From Cinnamomum chago (lineage: Eukaryota; Streptophyta; Magnoliopsida; Laurales; Lauraceae): 64,000 nt of DNA. Positions within the stretch are counted from its first letter, which is position 1; each line of letters begins with the position of its first letter. Below, piece by piece: positions 11,442-23,500 of this stretch. The notes beneath the pieces are model-generated. The model had not been told where the DNA came from. It ran no database searches and saw nothing but the letters and a program-made list of their open reading frames with translations. Position numbers and translations under genes: made by a program. The DNA lies in contig CP142454.1 of assembly GCA_038049695.1 (NCBI GenBank), positions 87,690,501 through 87,754,500 of the forward strand, in the 5' to 3' direction.

Positions 11442-12305
11442 TTCACTCCATAAATCCGAATAAAACTCAAGTCTAAGTTCGGGTCCATGAATTCACACAC
11501 AAAAATGCAAATTCCCAATGCGACAGCTATAAATTATAAGCAAATAGATGTATGTTGAGTATATTAAGTAGGATAATTAGGGTTATGTTCTTCTAAGAGG
11601 TACCTCTCATGGCTTGGATTTCATGTGAAAATCTAAGACTCAACTGAAATCTTGGATGCATGGCAATATGGGAGGATAGTACGTTGGAAAGGTCTCATTG
11701 TGGAAATGATATTGAGAAAAAAAAAATCAACATAACCATTGATTTAGACGCCTTAACATTATACAGATTCTTAAATTGCAATTTCTTCTATAAAATTCAA
11801 TCCAAAAGTGAGTATAATTTAGTTTCGTGTCAATTAGGGTGGGAGTTGACTCACACGGGTTTAATAGGTACGAGGGAGTTGGATTCATCATGATGGGGCC
11901 CATGTGGTAGTATGAAAGGTTACCCCTCACAACCCATGAGAGTTACCTTTTTAACATAAATAAATCCTATTTAAGTATTTATATCTATTTTATATGTAAT
12001 TGGGCCTTAATTTGGGCCCATATCCAAGCCATTTATTCAAGTCTATTTTTGGGTTCTTTTCTCTATATTAAACCCAGTTATGATCACCATGCGGGGTGAA
12101 CTATATGCAAATCTTGTGTTTTACATATGTAATCGATTTGACGGTAGGATAAAAATACATTGTTGGAACAGTGGCAAGGCACTACTCTCATTGTGAAAAA
12201 TCATAACTGCGAGTAGTTTGAATTTAGGAAGCGGCCTTAACAGATTGATCAAAGTGGCGGCTCGTATAAAATTCCGTGGATTTTGATTATACAAGATGTT
12301 CAGTG
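11442..12305. other. Unrecognised spacer
   Basis: AT-rich single-copy-looking sequence. No coding region, RNA gene or repeat boundary is supported. Confidence 0.4.
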
Positions 12306-12314
12306 TATTTTCTA

Positions 12315-12736
12315 AGGGATTTGACATTTCAATGTCCCTTAAACACTCAATCCCCAATTTCATGACTAAAATTTTGTACACTTTTTCTTTTTTACTTTTT
12401 TGCCCTCGATCCCATGATATCACGTGGGATCCAAATATTAAAAGTTAAAAAGCTACCTAGATCCATGAGATCTAGGGCAAAAAAGTAAAAAAAATTAAAA
12501 TTAAAAAAATGTGGGACTCTGGTGATTTTCTTTTTTACTTTTTTGCCCTCGATCCCATGATATCACGTGGGATCCAAATGTTAAAAGTTAAAAAGCTACC
12601 TAGATCCATGAGATCTAGGGCAAAAAAGTAAAAAAAATTAAAATTAAAAAAATGTGGGACTTTGGTGACATTTAGATACTTTAGTCATGAAATTGGGAAT
12701 TGAGTGTTTAAGGAACATTGAAATGTTAAATTCCCT
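12315..12736. mobile_element. 422-bp foldback MITE with duplicated palindromic core
   Basis: Terminal inverted repeats of about 60 bp (AGGGATTTGACATTTCAATG on the left; AGGGAATTTAACATTTCAAT as the reverse complement of the right) are flanked by an identical ATTTTCTA at 12307-12314 and 12737-12744. The flanking T makes a 9-bp reading TATTTTCTA possible. An 8-bp duplication suggests hAT, a 9-bp one Mutator. It has no coding capacity. Confidence 0.85.
12387..12672. repeat. Two 143-bp tandem units inside the MITE
   Basis: The unit beginning CTTTTTTGCCCTCGATCC occurs twice with near-identity at a spacing of 143 bp. Each unit is itself roughly palindromic: GCCCTCGATCC at one end mirrors GATCTAGGGC at the other. 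The internal duplication therefore repeats a hairpin. Confidence 0.88.
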
Positions 12737-12779
12737 ATTTTCTATCCTTTCGGATCATGATTGAATTGACGGTGATGAA

Positions 12780-13640
12780 CAGGAGCGGACTCACATATAT
12801 GGGTGTGGGGGCTGAACCTAAAAAAAAGCCCAAAGGGCTATAAGGCTGATTTGGGCCAGCCCCCACTTAAAAAAGCCCTTAGTCCCCCCTTCTTCCATTG
12901 CCAAAGAACTTTGTCTCGATCTCTCTCTCCCTCTCTGAATTCTCTACTCAAACAATCCTCTACACATATTATTCTCTTTTATTAAGGAGTGCGCTTCACC
13001 CGAGAGGAATATTGAAAAGTATTTATACTGCCTTTACTAAAGCCTCGAGATTTTGGTATGAATGGCTATCTAAAGAAATTTAAGATGGTATCATAGCCAA
13101 TCAGTCGCGAATTCGAATCTCAAGAGGAACAACTCAGCGCTAAAAAGAAAAAAGAGTGTTGCGAAAAGTGCACTAAACTCGCGACTGATTGGCTCTGATA
13201 CCATATTAAGTTTCTTTAACTAGCCATTTATACCGAAACCGAAACCTCGAGGCTTTAGTAGATGCAACAGAAATACTTTTCAATATTCCCCCTTGAGTGG
13301 AGCTCACTCCTCAATAACATTTTAGATTCTTCTCCACTATTATCAAGTTCAGAAAAGACTCTTCTTTTAAATTGAAAAGTTTGATTTTCAATTTGTGGGT
13401 TTCCTCTGTAAAATGCATCTTTTAAAAAAAAATTATTCTTTTATGTATTTCATGTCTCTATGTTAAAGTTTAGTTTGTGCGTTTTCTCTGCTTTAAATGA
13501 CCCTTAATTACATGTTTTTTAGGTGGGTTATTTTTCATTGACATTTTCCTTCTCTAGGTGGGTTGTCAAGATAATCTTGAAGACCTTTTTCAATCAATCA
13601 TTGACAGCCCCCTCAAATGAAAATCCTAGGTCCGCCATTG
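12780..13640. mobile_element. Non-autonomous hAT element related to the one at 4145-9220
   Basis: A perfect 8-bp target duplication GTGATGAA (12772-12779 and 13641-13648) flanks termini CAGGAGCGGACTCA and, as reverse complement, CAATGGCGGACCTAGG. The last 30 bases closely match the right end of the 5.1-kb hAT (GAAAATCCTRGGTCCGCC). No transposase is present; the 861-bp element would need one supplied from elsewhere. It carries an inverted TRIM-like pair at 12982-13316. Confidence 0.9.
12982..13316. repeat. Head-to-head inverted pair of TRIM-like LTR/primer-site halves
   Basis: The left arm (about 12982-13150) and right arm (about 13165-13316) are inverted copies. Each arm reads LTR-like sequence, then TGGTATCA(G/T)AGCC, an iMet-type primer site, then CAATCAGTCGCGA. 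The same segment family sits in the copia leader at 3613-3800. There is a short spacer near 13160. The pair lies wholly inside the non-autonomous hAT element. Confidence 0.75.
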
Positions 13641-13864
13641 GTGATGAATTACATCCCACGAATGCTAGAGGTTTGATGCAAGAAGCTTGTGTGGTCCACG
13701 CACACAATTTGTGTGGTGCCAAAAGGATTTTCATATAAAAAGTCAATGGATGTGGAAAATGGTGAAGGTTGACAGTAATAAGTATTCATATCGCCGAGGT
13801 CTCTGTTTCAAAAAAAAACAGGAATAGAACCCTGTTTTTGGGTGTAGTTTTTTTTGGAGTGAGG

Positions 13865-13886
13865 ATATATATATATATATATATAT
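13865..13886. repeat. (AT)n microsatellite
   Basis: About eleven AT units. Confidence 0.9.
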
Positions 13887-14152
13887 GGATACATGCAAAT
13901 AGAATCCGGAAGCTTTTGGATCATAATTCAGATTCATGATGTACTTTCCAACCCAAAGATTAGGATCCAAAGCTTGCATTATGTCTGTTTTTGTGAGTCT
14001 GTTGAGTTTGAATCATCTTGCAGGATCCCAAATTGTGTACTTTAACAAAGGCTCTCCATATGAGCTCCAACTCCATTTTTGTCTCCTGATCATCCATTTT
14101 GTCAATTGGTGCCCAATTAAATCCATCAAGGAATCAACCTCAAATATTATCA

Positions 14153-14225
14153 TATCAAAGCCTTGTCCCAATTATGTTGGGTCAACTGCATGAATCATGT
14201 TTTGCCATTTCAATCTATCTTTTAA
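14153..14225 (+). repeat. Plant LINE/SINE 3'-tail-like fragment
   Basis: Reads CAAAGCCTTGTCCCAATTAT, then GTTGGGTCAACTGCATGAATC, a widespread plant interspersed-repeat tail motif. Related copies lie at 26161-26220 (minus) and 37970-38115 (plus). Family assignment is uncertain. Confidence 0.45.
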
Positions 14226-14372
14226 CAAATTCCCTGATAGGATCTCATTTCTTCTGATCTGTCATTACTACTTTTATCAACGTTTTCTTCAATCGAGGGG
14301 CCATCAGCTTGCATAAATAAATAAAAGAAAAACAGATGTAGATCCAAATACATTACATCATGATACCACCCT

Positions 14373-14562
14373 TTAACCCCGAGGGGTATCTCAGTTGGCC
14401 TAGGACCACGGTTTGCACCCAGAGGTTGTGGGTTCGAAATTGCACTACCACACTAGGGCCATATGAGAATGTTATCCGGCTTTCTCTCCTGGGCCTGTAG
14501 GAATTATTCTGGCCCAAAGAACTAGAAACCCTACGTTATCCAAAAAAAAACAAACAAACATG
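14373..14562 (+). mobile_element. tRNA-derived SINE with target-site duplication
   Basis: An A-box-like GGTATCTCAGTTGG near 14384 and a B-box-like GGTTCGAAATT near 14432 are spaced as in a tRNA-derived pol III promoter. The body ends in an A-rich tail (CAAAAAAAAACAAACAAAC). A 13-bp duplication ATGATACCACCCT flanks it (14360-14372 and 14563-14575), extending to 17 bp with one mismatch. It is about 190 bp, without coding capacity. Sequence around it shows no gene up to the CIPK. Confidence 0.87.
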
Positions 14563-14847
14563 ATGATACCACCCTCAAGTCTCCATCCATTCACATCGCT
14601 AAAATGCTGGCAACATTTCGTACATACTATTCCAAGGTAGGGCTGATACTTATCATGATTGATGGTAGATAAGTGGGGCCAGCAGTGCATCACACTGCAT
14701 GTTGGTGGGAGCCGCGGCCCCACATAAATCTTAATATAATCATCATATAGTACATTTTTCACATAAATAAATAGTGGGGTCCTGAGGGGTGAATACTATA
14801 AATTATATTATAAAAAAAAAAGAAATGAAATATTACATAGTTAAATT

Positions 14848-14848
<1 letters not shown>

Positions 14849-14895
<47 letters not shown>
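14849..14895. repeat. (AG)n microsatellite downstream of CIPK
   Basis: About 23 AG units, immediately next to the stretch homologous to the captured CIPK fragment at 2889-3044. Confidence 0.95.
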
Positions 14896-14899
<4 letters not shown>

Positions 14900-14961
14900 T
14901 CAGCTCCAACAGCCAGTTACTAAGAAGACATGACATGATGTGCATAAAGAAAGAAGAAGAA

Positions 14962-16919
14962 TTACAGTGATGGTGTTTGTTGGTGGTCACCTTGCCAAGT
15001 CCCAGCAAGAGAAGGCTTCAGGTCTTGACTACAGAACCTCTGATACTCCAATGCATCTCCAGCAGACTGTTTCACCTCAACCATGTACAAACAAGGGGTG
15101 ACCTCAAAGATCTCAGCATCTATAGAAAGCCTCCCCTTCTTCCCTTCCCTGTTCCCCTCCAAAGTCACCAACCCATCCCTCTTCTTCACTCTAAAGCTCT
15201 CATTCTGTGCCAGCTCCTCCAGCTTCGACACGATCGCCGACGCCGGCTTCTGGGTCATGAACCTTGACTCTGCCTTCTTCTCAACCGCATCCATCTCGAA
15301 CAACCCAGAAAGATCAAACCCCGGGGATAGAGATATGATGTCGAACGCATTCATAGTACTCGTCTGTTTGATGGGTGTTGGAGATTCAACCTTGCTGTTA
15401 TCTGATGATAAGAAAATTGAATCCACATCTCCTATGCTAGTTCTAATTCCGGGGTCCTCTGTTGTGTCCTTTGGAAGGAGTTCTACTGGTTTGTATCCCT
15501 TCTTGAACCATGAATTGTCCATGATTTTGGGAATGGTGATTCGGGTGCTCGGGCTTGGGTCGAGTATTCGACAGAGAAGGCGGCGAAGGTCAGGAGAGAA
15601 CCAAAAGGGGCACTTGAAATCTGCTTTGCTGATCTTCCTGTACATCTCCATAAGATTTGAATCATGGAAGGGTAGATAGCCCGCGATTAGGACGAAGAGC
15701 ACCACCCCACAAGACCATACGTCGGATTTGGCTCCATCGTATCCTTTCTCGCTGATCACCTCCGGCGCGACGTACCCCGGAGTCCCACATGTTGTGTGGA
15801 GTAGGCCGTCTTTTCTCCGGCATTCCACCAGGGCACTCAGGCCAAAATCCGATACCTTCATCAATCATCATTAATGAAATAATACTCTAATAATATAGAG
15901 CTGCAGAGTTCAACAAACTCACTCTAAACAAGGTTAAAGAAAAACTGATCTAACAATAGAATAGTTGTAGAAAATCTTAAGAGTCCAATGTTAGAAAGCC
16001 ATCAATAGATTCTTACTATGAAATGTAAAAGCTCAAAATCATTGTCCAACTTCACAACGGCCTATCTTGAGTGAGATTTTGAACTGTTTGAATTTTAGAG
16101 ATCGGCTCCATTGACGAATGTAAAATACTTGCAAGGAATTCTATGGTTCCATAGACCATAGAATGTATGGCCTATCTATGAGTGTTAGTCTGAATGACGA
16201 TGGAATAGCAACAAAAGAAGAATATATTAGTTTGAGGCCGTGAAGATTCTCCAATCTAGTGGTGGAAGTTTCAATTTTTAATTAATTTTTCAAACATGCT
16301 GCTACTTTTTTAAAATTTGGTGCAGCAGTAAAAATCTAAAATAAATTTTCTCAATTGTCACAAAAAGTGAAGATTGTACCAACAAGTAGTGAAATGCGAA
16401 AGGTGATACCTTTAGATTGCCATTCTCATCAAGAAGAATATTCTCAGGCTTAAGATCGCGGTGATAGACGCCCCTGCTATGGCAGAAATCAATGGCTTCA
16501 ATCAACTGCTGGAAATACCTTCTCCCTGCATCCTCCTTCAACTTCTCATTCACAATCTTGTTAAACAACTCCCCACCCTTCACATACTCCATCACAAAAT
16601 ATATCTTGGTCTTGCTGGCCATCACCTCATGAAGCCTCACCACATTGGGGTGCCTCACCAGCCTCATAACAGAAATCTCCCTCTTTATCTGCTCCACCAT
16701 GCCAACTCTAAGCACTTTCTCCTTGTCTATGATCTTGATGGCCACACTCTGGCCTGATGAAATGTCCCTCCCATGATATACCTTTGCGAATGTCCCCTGG
16801 CCCAGCATGCGGCCCATCTCGTACCGGTGCATCAGGACCGTCCCTTTCTTCTCCACATTGCAAGATGACCCAGATGTAGATGTATTATCATGACCATAGA
16901 CATTTTTTCTTTTATGCAT
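14962..16919 (-). CDS. CBL-interacting protein kinase (CIPK / SnRK3), two exons
   Basis: Exon 1 is 16410-16919 and exon 2 is 14962-15855. The 554-bp intron has GT-AG ends and lies exactly before the VSDFG codons. The joined protein is 467 aa, normal for the family. The kinase domain shows a GQGTFAKVY glycine loop (about residue 40), catalytic Lys62 in [12 protein letters not shown] (153-160), DFG (173-175), an activation loop ending APE, and the usual lobes. The regulatory half has the NAF motif ([18 protein letters not shown], about 339-356), which binds CBL calcium sensors, then a PPI-like segment. These kinases phosphorylate transporters and other targets once a CBL binds calcium. The start is the only in-frame ATG before the kinase domain. 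No break is seen. The subtype cannot be fixed by eye. Confidence 0.95.
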
Positions 16920-17379
16920 GCTCTATCTATCTATCTTTTTTGTTTTAGTTGGAAGAGGGTGGTGGGATTGAGGAAGGAGAAGAAAGAGGGAATGAAAGTC
17001 GAAGCCTGCAAAAAGGCAGGCAATCGAAATTCTCCGAAGAGAGAGAGTTTCGGGCAGTTTTTAAGAGGATTGATAGGACGTACATGGTTGGATCATCCAA
17101 CCAAAGACAAGGACCAAGTTGACAGAGATTACATGTGTATATTTAGTAAATGTTAGGTGGGAATAAGGAGGTTGGCTCTACGTGAAGGTAGGCTTGGTTG
17201 TTATGGAAGGAGGATTGGAGGATTGGAGAGGTAACTTGGGTTGGGCCAAACATGAACTTTCATGATCCAAATTGACCTACTTGGTTTTAGATCAGGCCTA
17301 GTTTTCGAAACCCACATGGAATTGGAGAGGTTTTCTTTCTCTAGTCATTTGGAAGGGCTGTAAGTGTTATTAATTTAGT

Positions 17380-17500
17380 TAAAATGGCCGAAGTTTTTTG
17401 TTTCGGTCAAGTGGCCGAAACGAGATTTCGGTTAAAACTTCTTGATTTGAATTTCAGTTAATTTCAACCAAAATTCAAGATTTCTACTGAAATGGTATTT
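17380..17500. repeat. TTCGG/CCGAAA-rich patch
   Basis: Short inverted motifs (TTTCGGTC, GGCCGAAA, TTTCGGTTAAA) cluster as in the arms of the other short-motif foldback repeats here. Element limits are not clear. Confidence 0.35.
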
Positions 17501-17704
17501 TACATAATTAGTTTTTTTTTTTCATTTTTTTACACATATATCTGTTTTTTATTTCTTATATTTTCCCTGAATCAGCTCGTTTATTTATCGGGCCTATATT
17601 CAGGCCAGATCAAGCTCCATAGGACTGACTGTATGTCCCAGGCCCAGGCCCAAATGTAAGTGAATGTTCCTCATTGTGTTAAATATGTTCTGCCTGATCT
17701 TTAA

Positions 17705-17728
17705 GCGCGCGCGCATATATATATATAT
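17705..17728. repeat. (GC)n(AT)n microsatellite
   Basis: Five GC units followed directly by about seven AT units. Confidence 0.9.
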
Positions 17729-18622
17729 CCGTGGGCCTTCCCAATATATGGTCAAAAGGTTAGGATAGATCCATCTCATAAGCCCAAATTCAGCCCAATG
17801 TGGGCCTGGCTTGGGTCAATCTGAGCTTTTCGGCCCATGAACATTGATAAGTTAATGGCCACCCTTTTTTTTTTATAAGAAGACTTGTGTTCTTTTCTGC
17901 AGTTTTAATTGCGAGGATGGAGAGAGAATGAAATACAATCATCTTCCCTGCAAAGAGAGTCTTGTAGACTTTGTCATGGAGCTGGGTCTGGAATTTTATT
18001 TTTCAAATCCCATTCCCTCTTTCAGAATCAGGATCAACTAATCTGAGGACTGACCAAAAAAAGAAAGCCCAAGGTTCAATTTTACACTCATCAAATAATC
18101 ACTCATTGTTGAATTGAATCTAAAAATAGTCCAGAGTTAAGATGCCATTAAATTTTCAAATTATTAATCAGAGGGCAAAGATAATCTAATGAGGCTAATT
18201 CTATCTATAAAACCATTACATCTGCCCCCTCCACCCACTAATAGACATGATCTAAGTGCCCCCACGAGCTGGACCTATTTGTAATCGTGCTTACCACCAC
18301 AAAAGCTAGCTATTAAAGTGGAGGTAATCATGGGTACTTAAAGCCCAGACTCCGGTCTTGAATGTTTCTGATGTGGGACTCATGTAGTCCCATGTATCCT
18401 GGGTGTTCTTTAGCAAGAGATGGGCACACCGGAATACAAGAATGACGGATCCTTTCAGCATTTTTTTTCCCAGTTCTTTCCATCTCCTTTCCTCTCTCTT
18501 TTCTTGTAACTAGTAGAATGTTATCTATAGAATTCTAAAGTCGATCAGGGTTAGGTTAAGTCGATTTTGGATTTATACCCTGTTTTATCTTCCTTCCCTT
18601 AATTACTACTGTTTTCATTATA

Positions 18623-19167
18623 TATATAAGGAGAGTTCTTTTGGCACCACAATTCTGTCTCTCCACACTGCAAAGAAAAAAAAATCATTCCCTAAACTAA
18701 CCTTCCCCCCTCCTCCCTTTCCCTCTCTCTCTCCACCCTCTTCCTCTCCCCCACCCCACGCCACCTAGTCTCCGACGGGGAGGGATCTCCGGCCGGCCAG
18801 CGGCCTCCCTCTCCCTCTTTCTCTGCAGTCCTACTACTCGATCTCCCTCCCCGTCGACAGTTTGGGTGTGGGGGGTGGGAGAGGAGAGAGGAGAAGAGGA
18901 AGGGAGGGTGGGGAGGGTGGCCCCTGGCCAGCCGGCCAGAGATTGGGAGGAGACTGGGAGGGTGGGGTGGGGGAGAGGAGAGAGGAGGAAGGGAGAGTGG
19001 GGAGGGAGGCCGCTGGCTGGCCGGTCGGGTGGGGTGGGGGAGAGGAAGAGGCTGGAGGGAGAAAGGGAAACGGAGGATGGGAAATGATAGTTTAGGAAAT
19101 GAAAAAAAAAAATTCTTTGCGTTGTAGAGAGACAGAATTGTCGTGCCAATAGAACTCCTCTATATGT
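18623..19167. mobile_element. 545-bp foldback element, pyrimidine/purine arms
   Basis: The two halves are inverted copies over most of their length. The left terminus GGAGAGTTCTTTTGGCACCA mirrors GAGGAGTTCTATTGGCACGA, and both continue with ACAATTCTGTCTCTC. The left half is C/T-rich and the right half G/A-rich, centred near 18885. Flanks are TATATA-like, so the target duplication is not certain. Long open frames here (18697-19149 and its mirror) are artefacts of the base composition. Confidence 0.8.
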
Positions 19168-20450
19168 AATCAGCCTAGGAAAGAACGCATAGTATGGCTT
19201 CTCTTGATTAAAATAGGTTAATCACAGTTATTAATTAGCCGAGGAACATTACTACTTATTAGAATTTCTTGGGCACTTTTAAGAGTCTCTTGGTTTAAAA
19301 GATCTTGACCTTAAACACTGCGCTCAGCCCAGTCATAGAGTATTATCATCAGCCCACCAAACAATTTAAACTTACAATAAAAGATAGTGTCCAAGCTGAT
19401 CATGACGACTCCTTTAATAAGAAATCAAAATCTTCTCTATCGAGAAAAATTAATTCATTTTTACGAAAAATCAGCTACAAAAAACATGGATGGGTACATC
19501 TTGGGTTGCTCTCTGTTTTGAAAGATGCATAGAATCCAGATCCTTGGAAAATTTTATACAAGAGGTGAAGACCACCACATCTTTCAACAATCTATACAAA
19601 TTCTTATCTAACTATGAACTATATACACATTCCAATGCCCTTTTCCACAATGCTGCATGTATTCAGAAGTAGCCCTATAAAGTATCATCAATAATTGAAA
19701 GTAAAGCCAGCCTATTTATCAACTGCACCCCACATGTACATTCAATTTGGACTGCTTCCCACAATCTCATTGTGCGCCATCAGTCTTTTTTATACATAGT
19801 GGCCCACTTGATGAATGGTCTAGCTCAGACTTGGATCAGAACATCCAGCATCTACAAAATGGTAGGGTGGCTGTCTGGAGACAGGAATAGATTCAGCAAA
19901 CCCTGCCACAAGCTCTTTTTCTTTATATCCAAATAATCTCAAAGTGGGAGATGGAATGGTACCATAAAAATGGACAAAAGAAGCTTACAATACAATTGCC
20001 TATACACCCACCCATCTGCTCTAGGTAACAAAATCATAATAAGACTAAATGCCACAGCCTCTCTACCCTTCATTTCCAGTAGTCAAATAGCAATGGAATG
20101 ATTTCGGAAACACGAACAATAGTGTGAAATGCAAACTTCACACAACAAAGGAAGCTTACAATGCAATTCCCTAGTGATACATCAATCTACACTTGGTGAC
20201 TTGCATATGACTATAAAGATACAATTATTAGTTATTTTTCACATCCCATTCTCTAGAAAGTATTAGTACACATCCGGTTTAAGTATACCAAAGAACTCAC
20301 ATGTAAACCTATAGACCAAAGAACTAGCATACAAATCTTAATCCACACTTTTTTATTTTCATGAACTTGGAGAAAGTAAAAGGAAAAGGAGAATAGAAGA
20401 ACCATAGAGGGGAAAGAGAGGAGGCTCAGCTATGAGATCATTATGTTTTG
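19168..20450. other. Unrecognised intergenic stretch
   Basis: Between the foldback and the 3' end of the LRR receptor gene. No coding region or repeat is recognised; the last 100 bases are probably the receptor's 3' UTR. Confidence 0.4.
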
Positions 20451-20535
20451 GGGAAAGGAATATATATTATACAACTACATTAGGTAAAACATCACAAAGA
20501 GACTAAACAAAGAAGAGCCCAGTGACAGTCACAAG

Positions 20536-23500
20536 CTAACTAGCTTCTAATGAGAGGATCTCGAGTTCTGCCCACCAAAGAGGAGAGAGTTTTGGAGTTG
20601 CCGCATCGGGTGAAATTCCTAACACTTCCCTCAATTTAGCAGTAACTTCCTTCATCGTCGGTCGCTGCCTTGGATCTTGATTAATACACTGCAGAATAAC
20701 CTCACAGACTGCATCAAGCTCATTGTTCTTATATGACTTCAATGAAGGATCAACCATGTAACTCACAGTTCGTCTATCATTCAAATACTCAGAGGCCTGT
20801 AAAAACCCAATAAAAAGTTACAAATTAGAAAGTTGGATTGCTATCGGTGTCTGCATCTTCAAAAGAAGTTGTAGCTTCATCACACATAGGTCATATTGAA
20901 AGGAAGTAGGCACAGCAAGAATGGAAGAATTAGTGTGGCCACTGGCCACCAGTAAAAGTACCACATTTCGACTACTGAAACAGCAAGGGTGCACGTAAGT
21001 CCTAAAAGCATTCAGTCCCTCACCTCACTAAGTTGAGCAGCCCTTTCAAAAAGGGGAAAAAAAAAAACAAAGAAGTGACCAGCTTCTTTCTAATTTAAAG
21101 TTAAAGCATACTCGTGACCAGCTTCTTTCTATTTTAAAGTCAAAGCATACTCATCACACTTCAAGAAATCCATCATGACAGTCACAATCACATACTAATA
21201 CACTATAGCAGTGCTGGTTTAATTAATGAAAAGAATATGGGAGTCATTTCATCATCAGGCACTCATCTCAAGCAACAGGCCATTATTAACACAAATAATT
21301 GTAAATATAACAAATTCACTCGATAGAATATAATGCCGCTTTCAACAGTGAGAAAAAAAATTACTTGATTAAAATAGGTCTCGTTATGCACTGGCTGCTA
21401 AGGTTAAACATCAATCCAAACCACTCGCACACAATCTAAACACCGATTCTCCCTCCTTCCCCTAACCCCACTTCACATTGACAAAAATGTTTTCGTGAAT
21501 TAGTTCACCCTACTTTGACAATCATCTTATTTTTAGTGTTCAATTGCTATGCAAAGAATGCATGCAGGTTCACTTTATTTACCAGCTACGAACAGTCCTA
21601 CTTTGATGTCCTCATACCATCAAGTTTGATGGTCTAAGAAAGACGCACAAATGATTGAGCTAGTGAAATTTTTTTTTTCTCTCTGGACAAGTTCTCAAGA
21701 CACTTTTTTTCTTAGGAAAAGACCTAATTTTAAAGTCCTTAATTTGACTCTTAAACCCACAGAGGGGGGGGGGGATTTGGAGGAGAAACACAGGTCCATT
21801 TAAGTCTCTGAAATGCAAGTTTTTCATTTATGATGTTGGATTTTACATAGAAACATGGGTCCAATGCAACTTTGCTTGTATATCTGTGCATGCACATGTG
21901 TGCCGAAATAATATGATGCACATGAAAAGAGGATTTTAAAAATTCTAAAGACAACCCTCCCCCCCCCCCCCCCTTCCCCTTTTTCCTTTTCTCCTTCCGA
22001 CTTGGAAACTAGTTCTAAAAAATATAGGTTGCTGACTATTATGAAAATAGAAGTTTCATCCTACCGTTTTAAGCAATTAAAAGATCAAATTGCTCCATAT
22101 GTCAATCACAAACCTATTTAACCCAAACAACTTCAACATATCTTTTTTCTAACCTAAAAGATAAAAGTTTTGATGTTTTACCCAAGTTACAATGGATCCT
22201 TGTTCTTCACAATAAGGAACCTTTCCAGAAACTACTTCCAACATCAGAACTCCAAAATTATAAATATTGCTTTCAGTATCTGCAAGCGGCAACTCTGACC
22301 GATTTGAGTCATCATCATCAGGTATCTTTCCTTTTGCTACAAACTCTTTCCAAAAATCAAACTCAGCAACCTAAAAAATAATAATAATAAACATATATAT
22401 CATTGTCACACATCCAAACATGTGCTTAGAGATGAAAGGTTAAAAAAAAGTTACAAATATACCTTAGCAGCATAATCATCAGTCAAATAGACATTATTTG
22501 ATGTAAGATTGGGGTGTGGTATGGGTGGATTTAGTTCATGGTGCATGTATTGCAAACAATAAGCCACTCCAATTATAATTCTCATCCTAGCAGCCCAGTC
22601 AAGATGTTCAAATTCTTTAACTGCAAAACAGAAAATGACAATAAGCTCCCCTAGGATGTCCATTACCCTTTGAACAAAGTTTGAAATATGAGGTCACAAA
22701 AAACAACCACCCTAATACATACAAACAATGTACACAGGCCAAAATAAAGCTGATAAGATTGGAAAGAAAACTTGTCCTGTAGCCAACCAATTGGTAAGCA
22801 AGTTTGAACGTTTAGATCCAACAAATAAAGAAAATGGTTACACAATTTGGATTCTTTTAATAGTTCTCACCATGCACTCCTAGACATATTCGTAAAGGAA
22901 ATGACTACACAATTTGAATACTTTTAATCATTCTCACCATGCAGATGCTCAAAGACAGAACCATTGGGAGCATACTCAAGCACCAACATTCTAAGAAATG
23001 GTTGATCCTCCTCACAATAGCCAAGAAGATTGACAAAGTTCTTGTGATTCACACGTGATAATGTATCAACCTACAAATTGAAAATAAAAAATAAAATAAA
23101 ATATGAGAAGTAGGATGATCTCTATATATAATACAAATAGTTCTAGTTGTGTGTGTGTTTATATATATATATATATTTATATAATGTGAACTTCCAAGAG
23201 TCAAGACCTTTTTCCTAAAGTGCGTCTCTGCACGTCTCGACCAATCTTTTGCAGATGCAATTGTGGTAGATGCAACTGCTATCTCGACCCCGCTGGACAA
23301 TGTTCCTTTGAAAATTGTACAATTTGGCAAAGTATTGATTATATTGCTGAAGTCCTCGCAAGCAGTTACCAGCTCTGCTCGATTTAACTTGGGAACACCT
23401 AAGAGATAAATTAAAATGAAATATTGAAATCTAATACAAATGGATGTTTAAGAGCACTCATGCATATGGACAATCTATGCTCATTTAGAATGAACACAAT

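Larger units (their letters stand above)
16920..18622. other. CIPK upstream region
   Basis: Presumed 5' leader and promoter of the minus-strand CIPK, then AT-rich spacer. A purine-rich leader-like stretch lies at about 16950-17060. No other coding region is supported. A TTTCGG/CCGAAA-rich patch and a GC/AT microsatellite occur inside it. Confidence 0.45.

Noticed and set aside
14384..14445. A tRNA gene
   Set aside because: A and B boxes are present but there is no clover-leaf; the A-tail and target duplication show a SINE.
16302..16409. Extension of CIPK exon 1 past 16410
   Set aside because: The frame after the GT donor loses kinase similarity, while joining to 15855 restores VSDFGLSAL exactly.
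18697..19149. 150-codon minus-strand frame and mirror frames at 18862-19095
   Set aside because: They lie in the pyrimidine/purine foldback. Low-complexity Ser/Pro and Gly/Arg/Glu frames follow from base composition.
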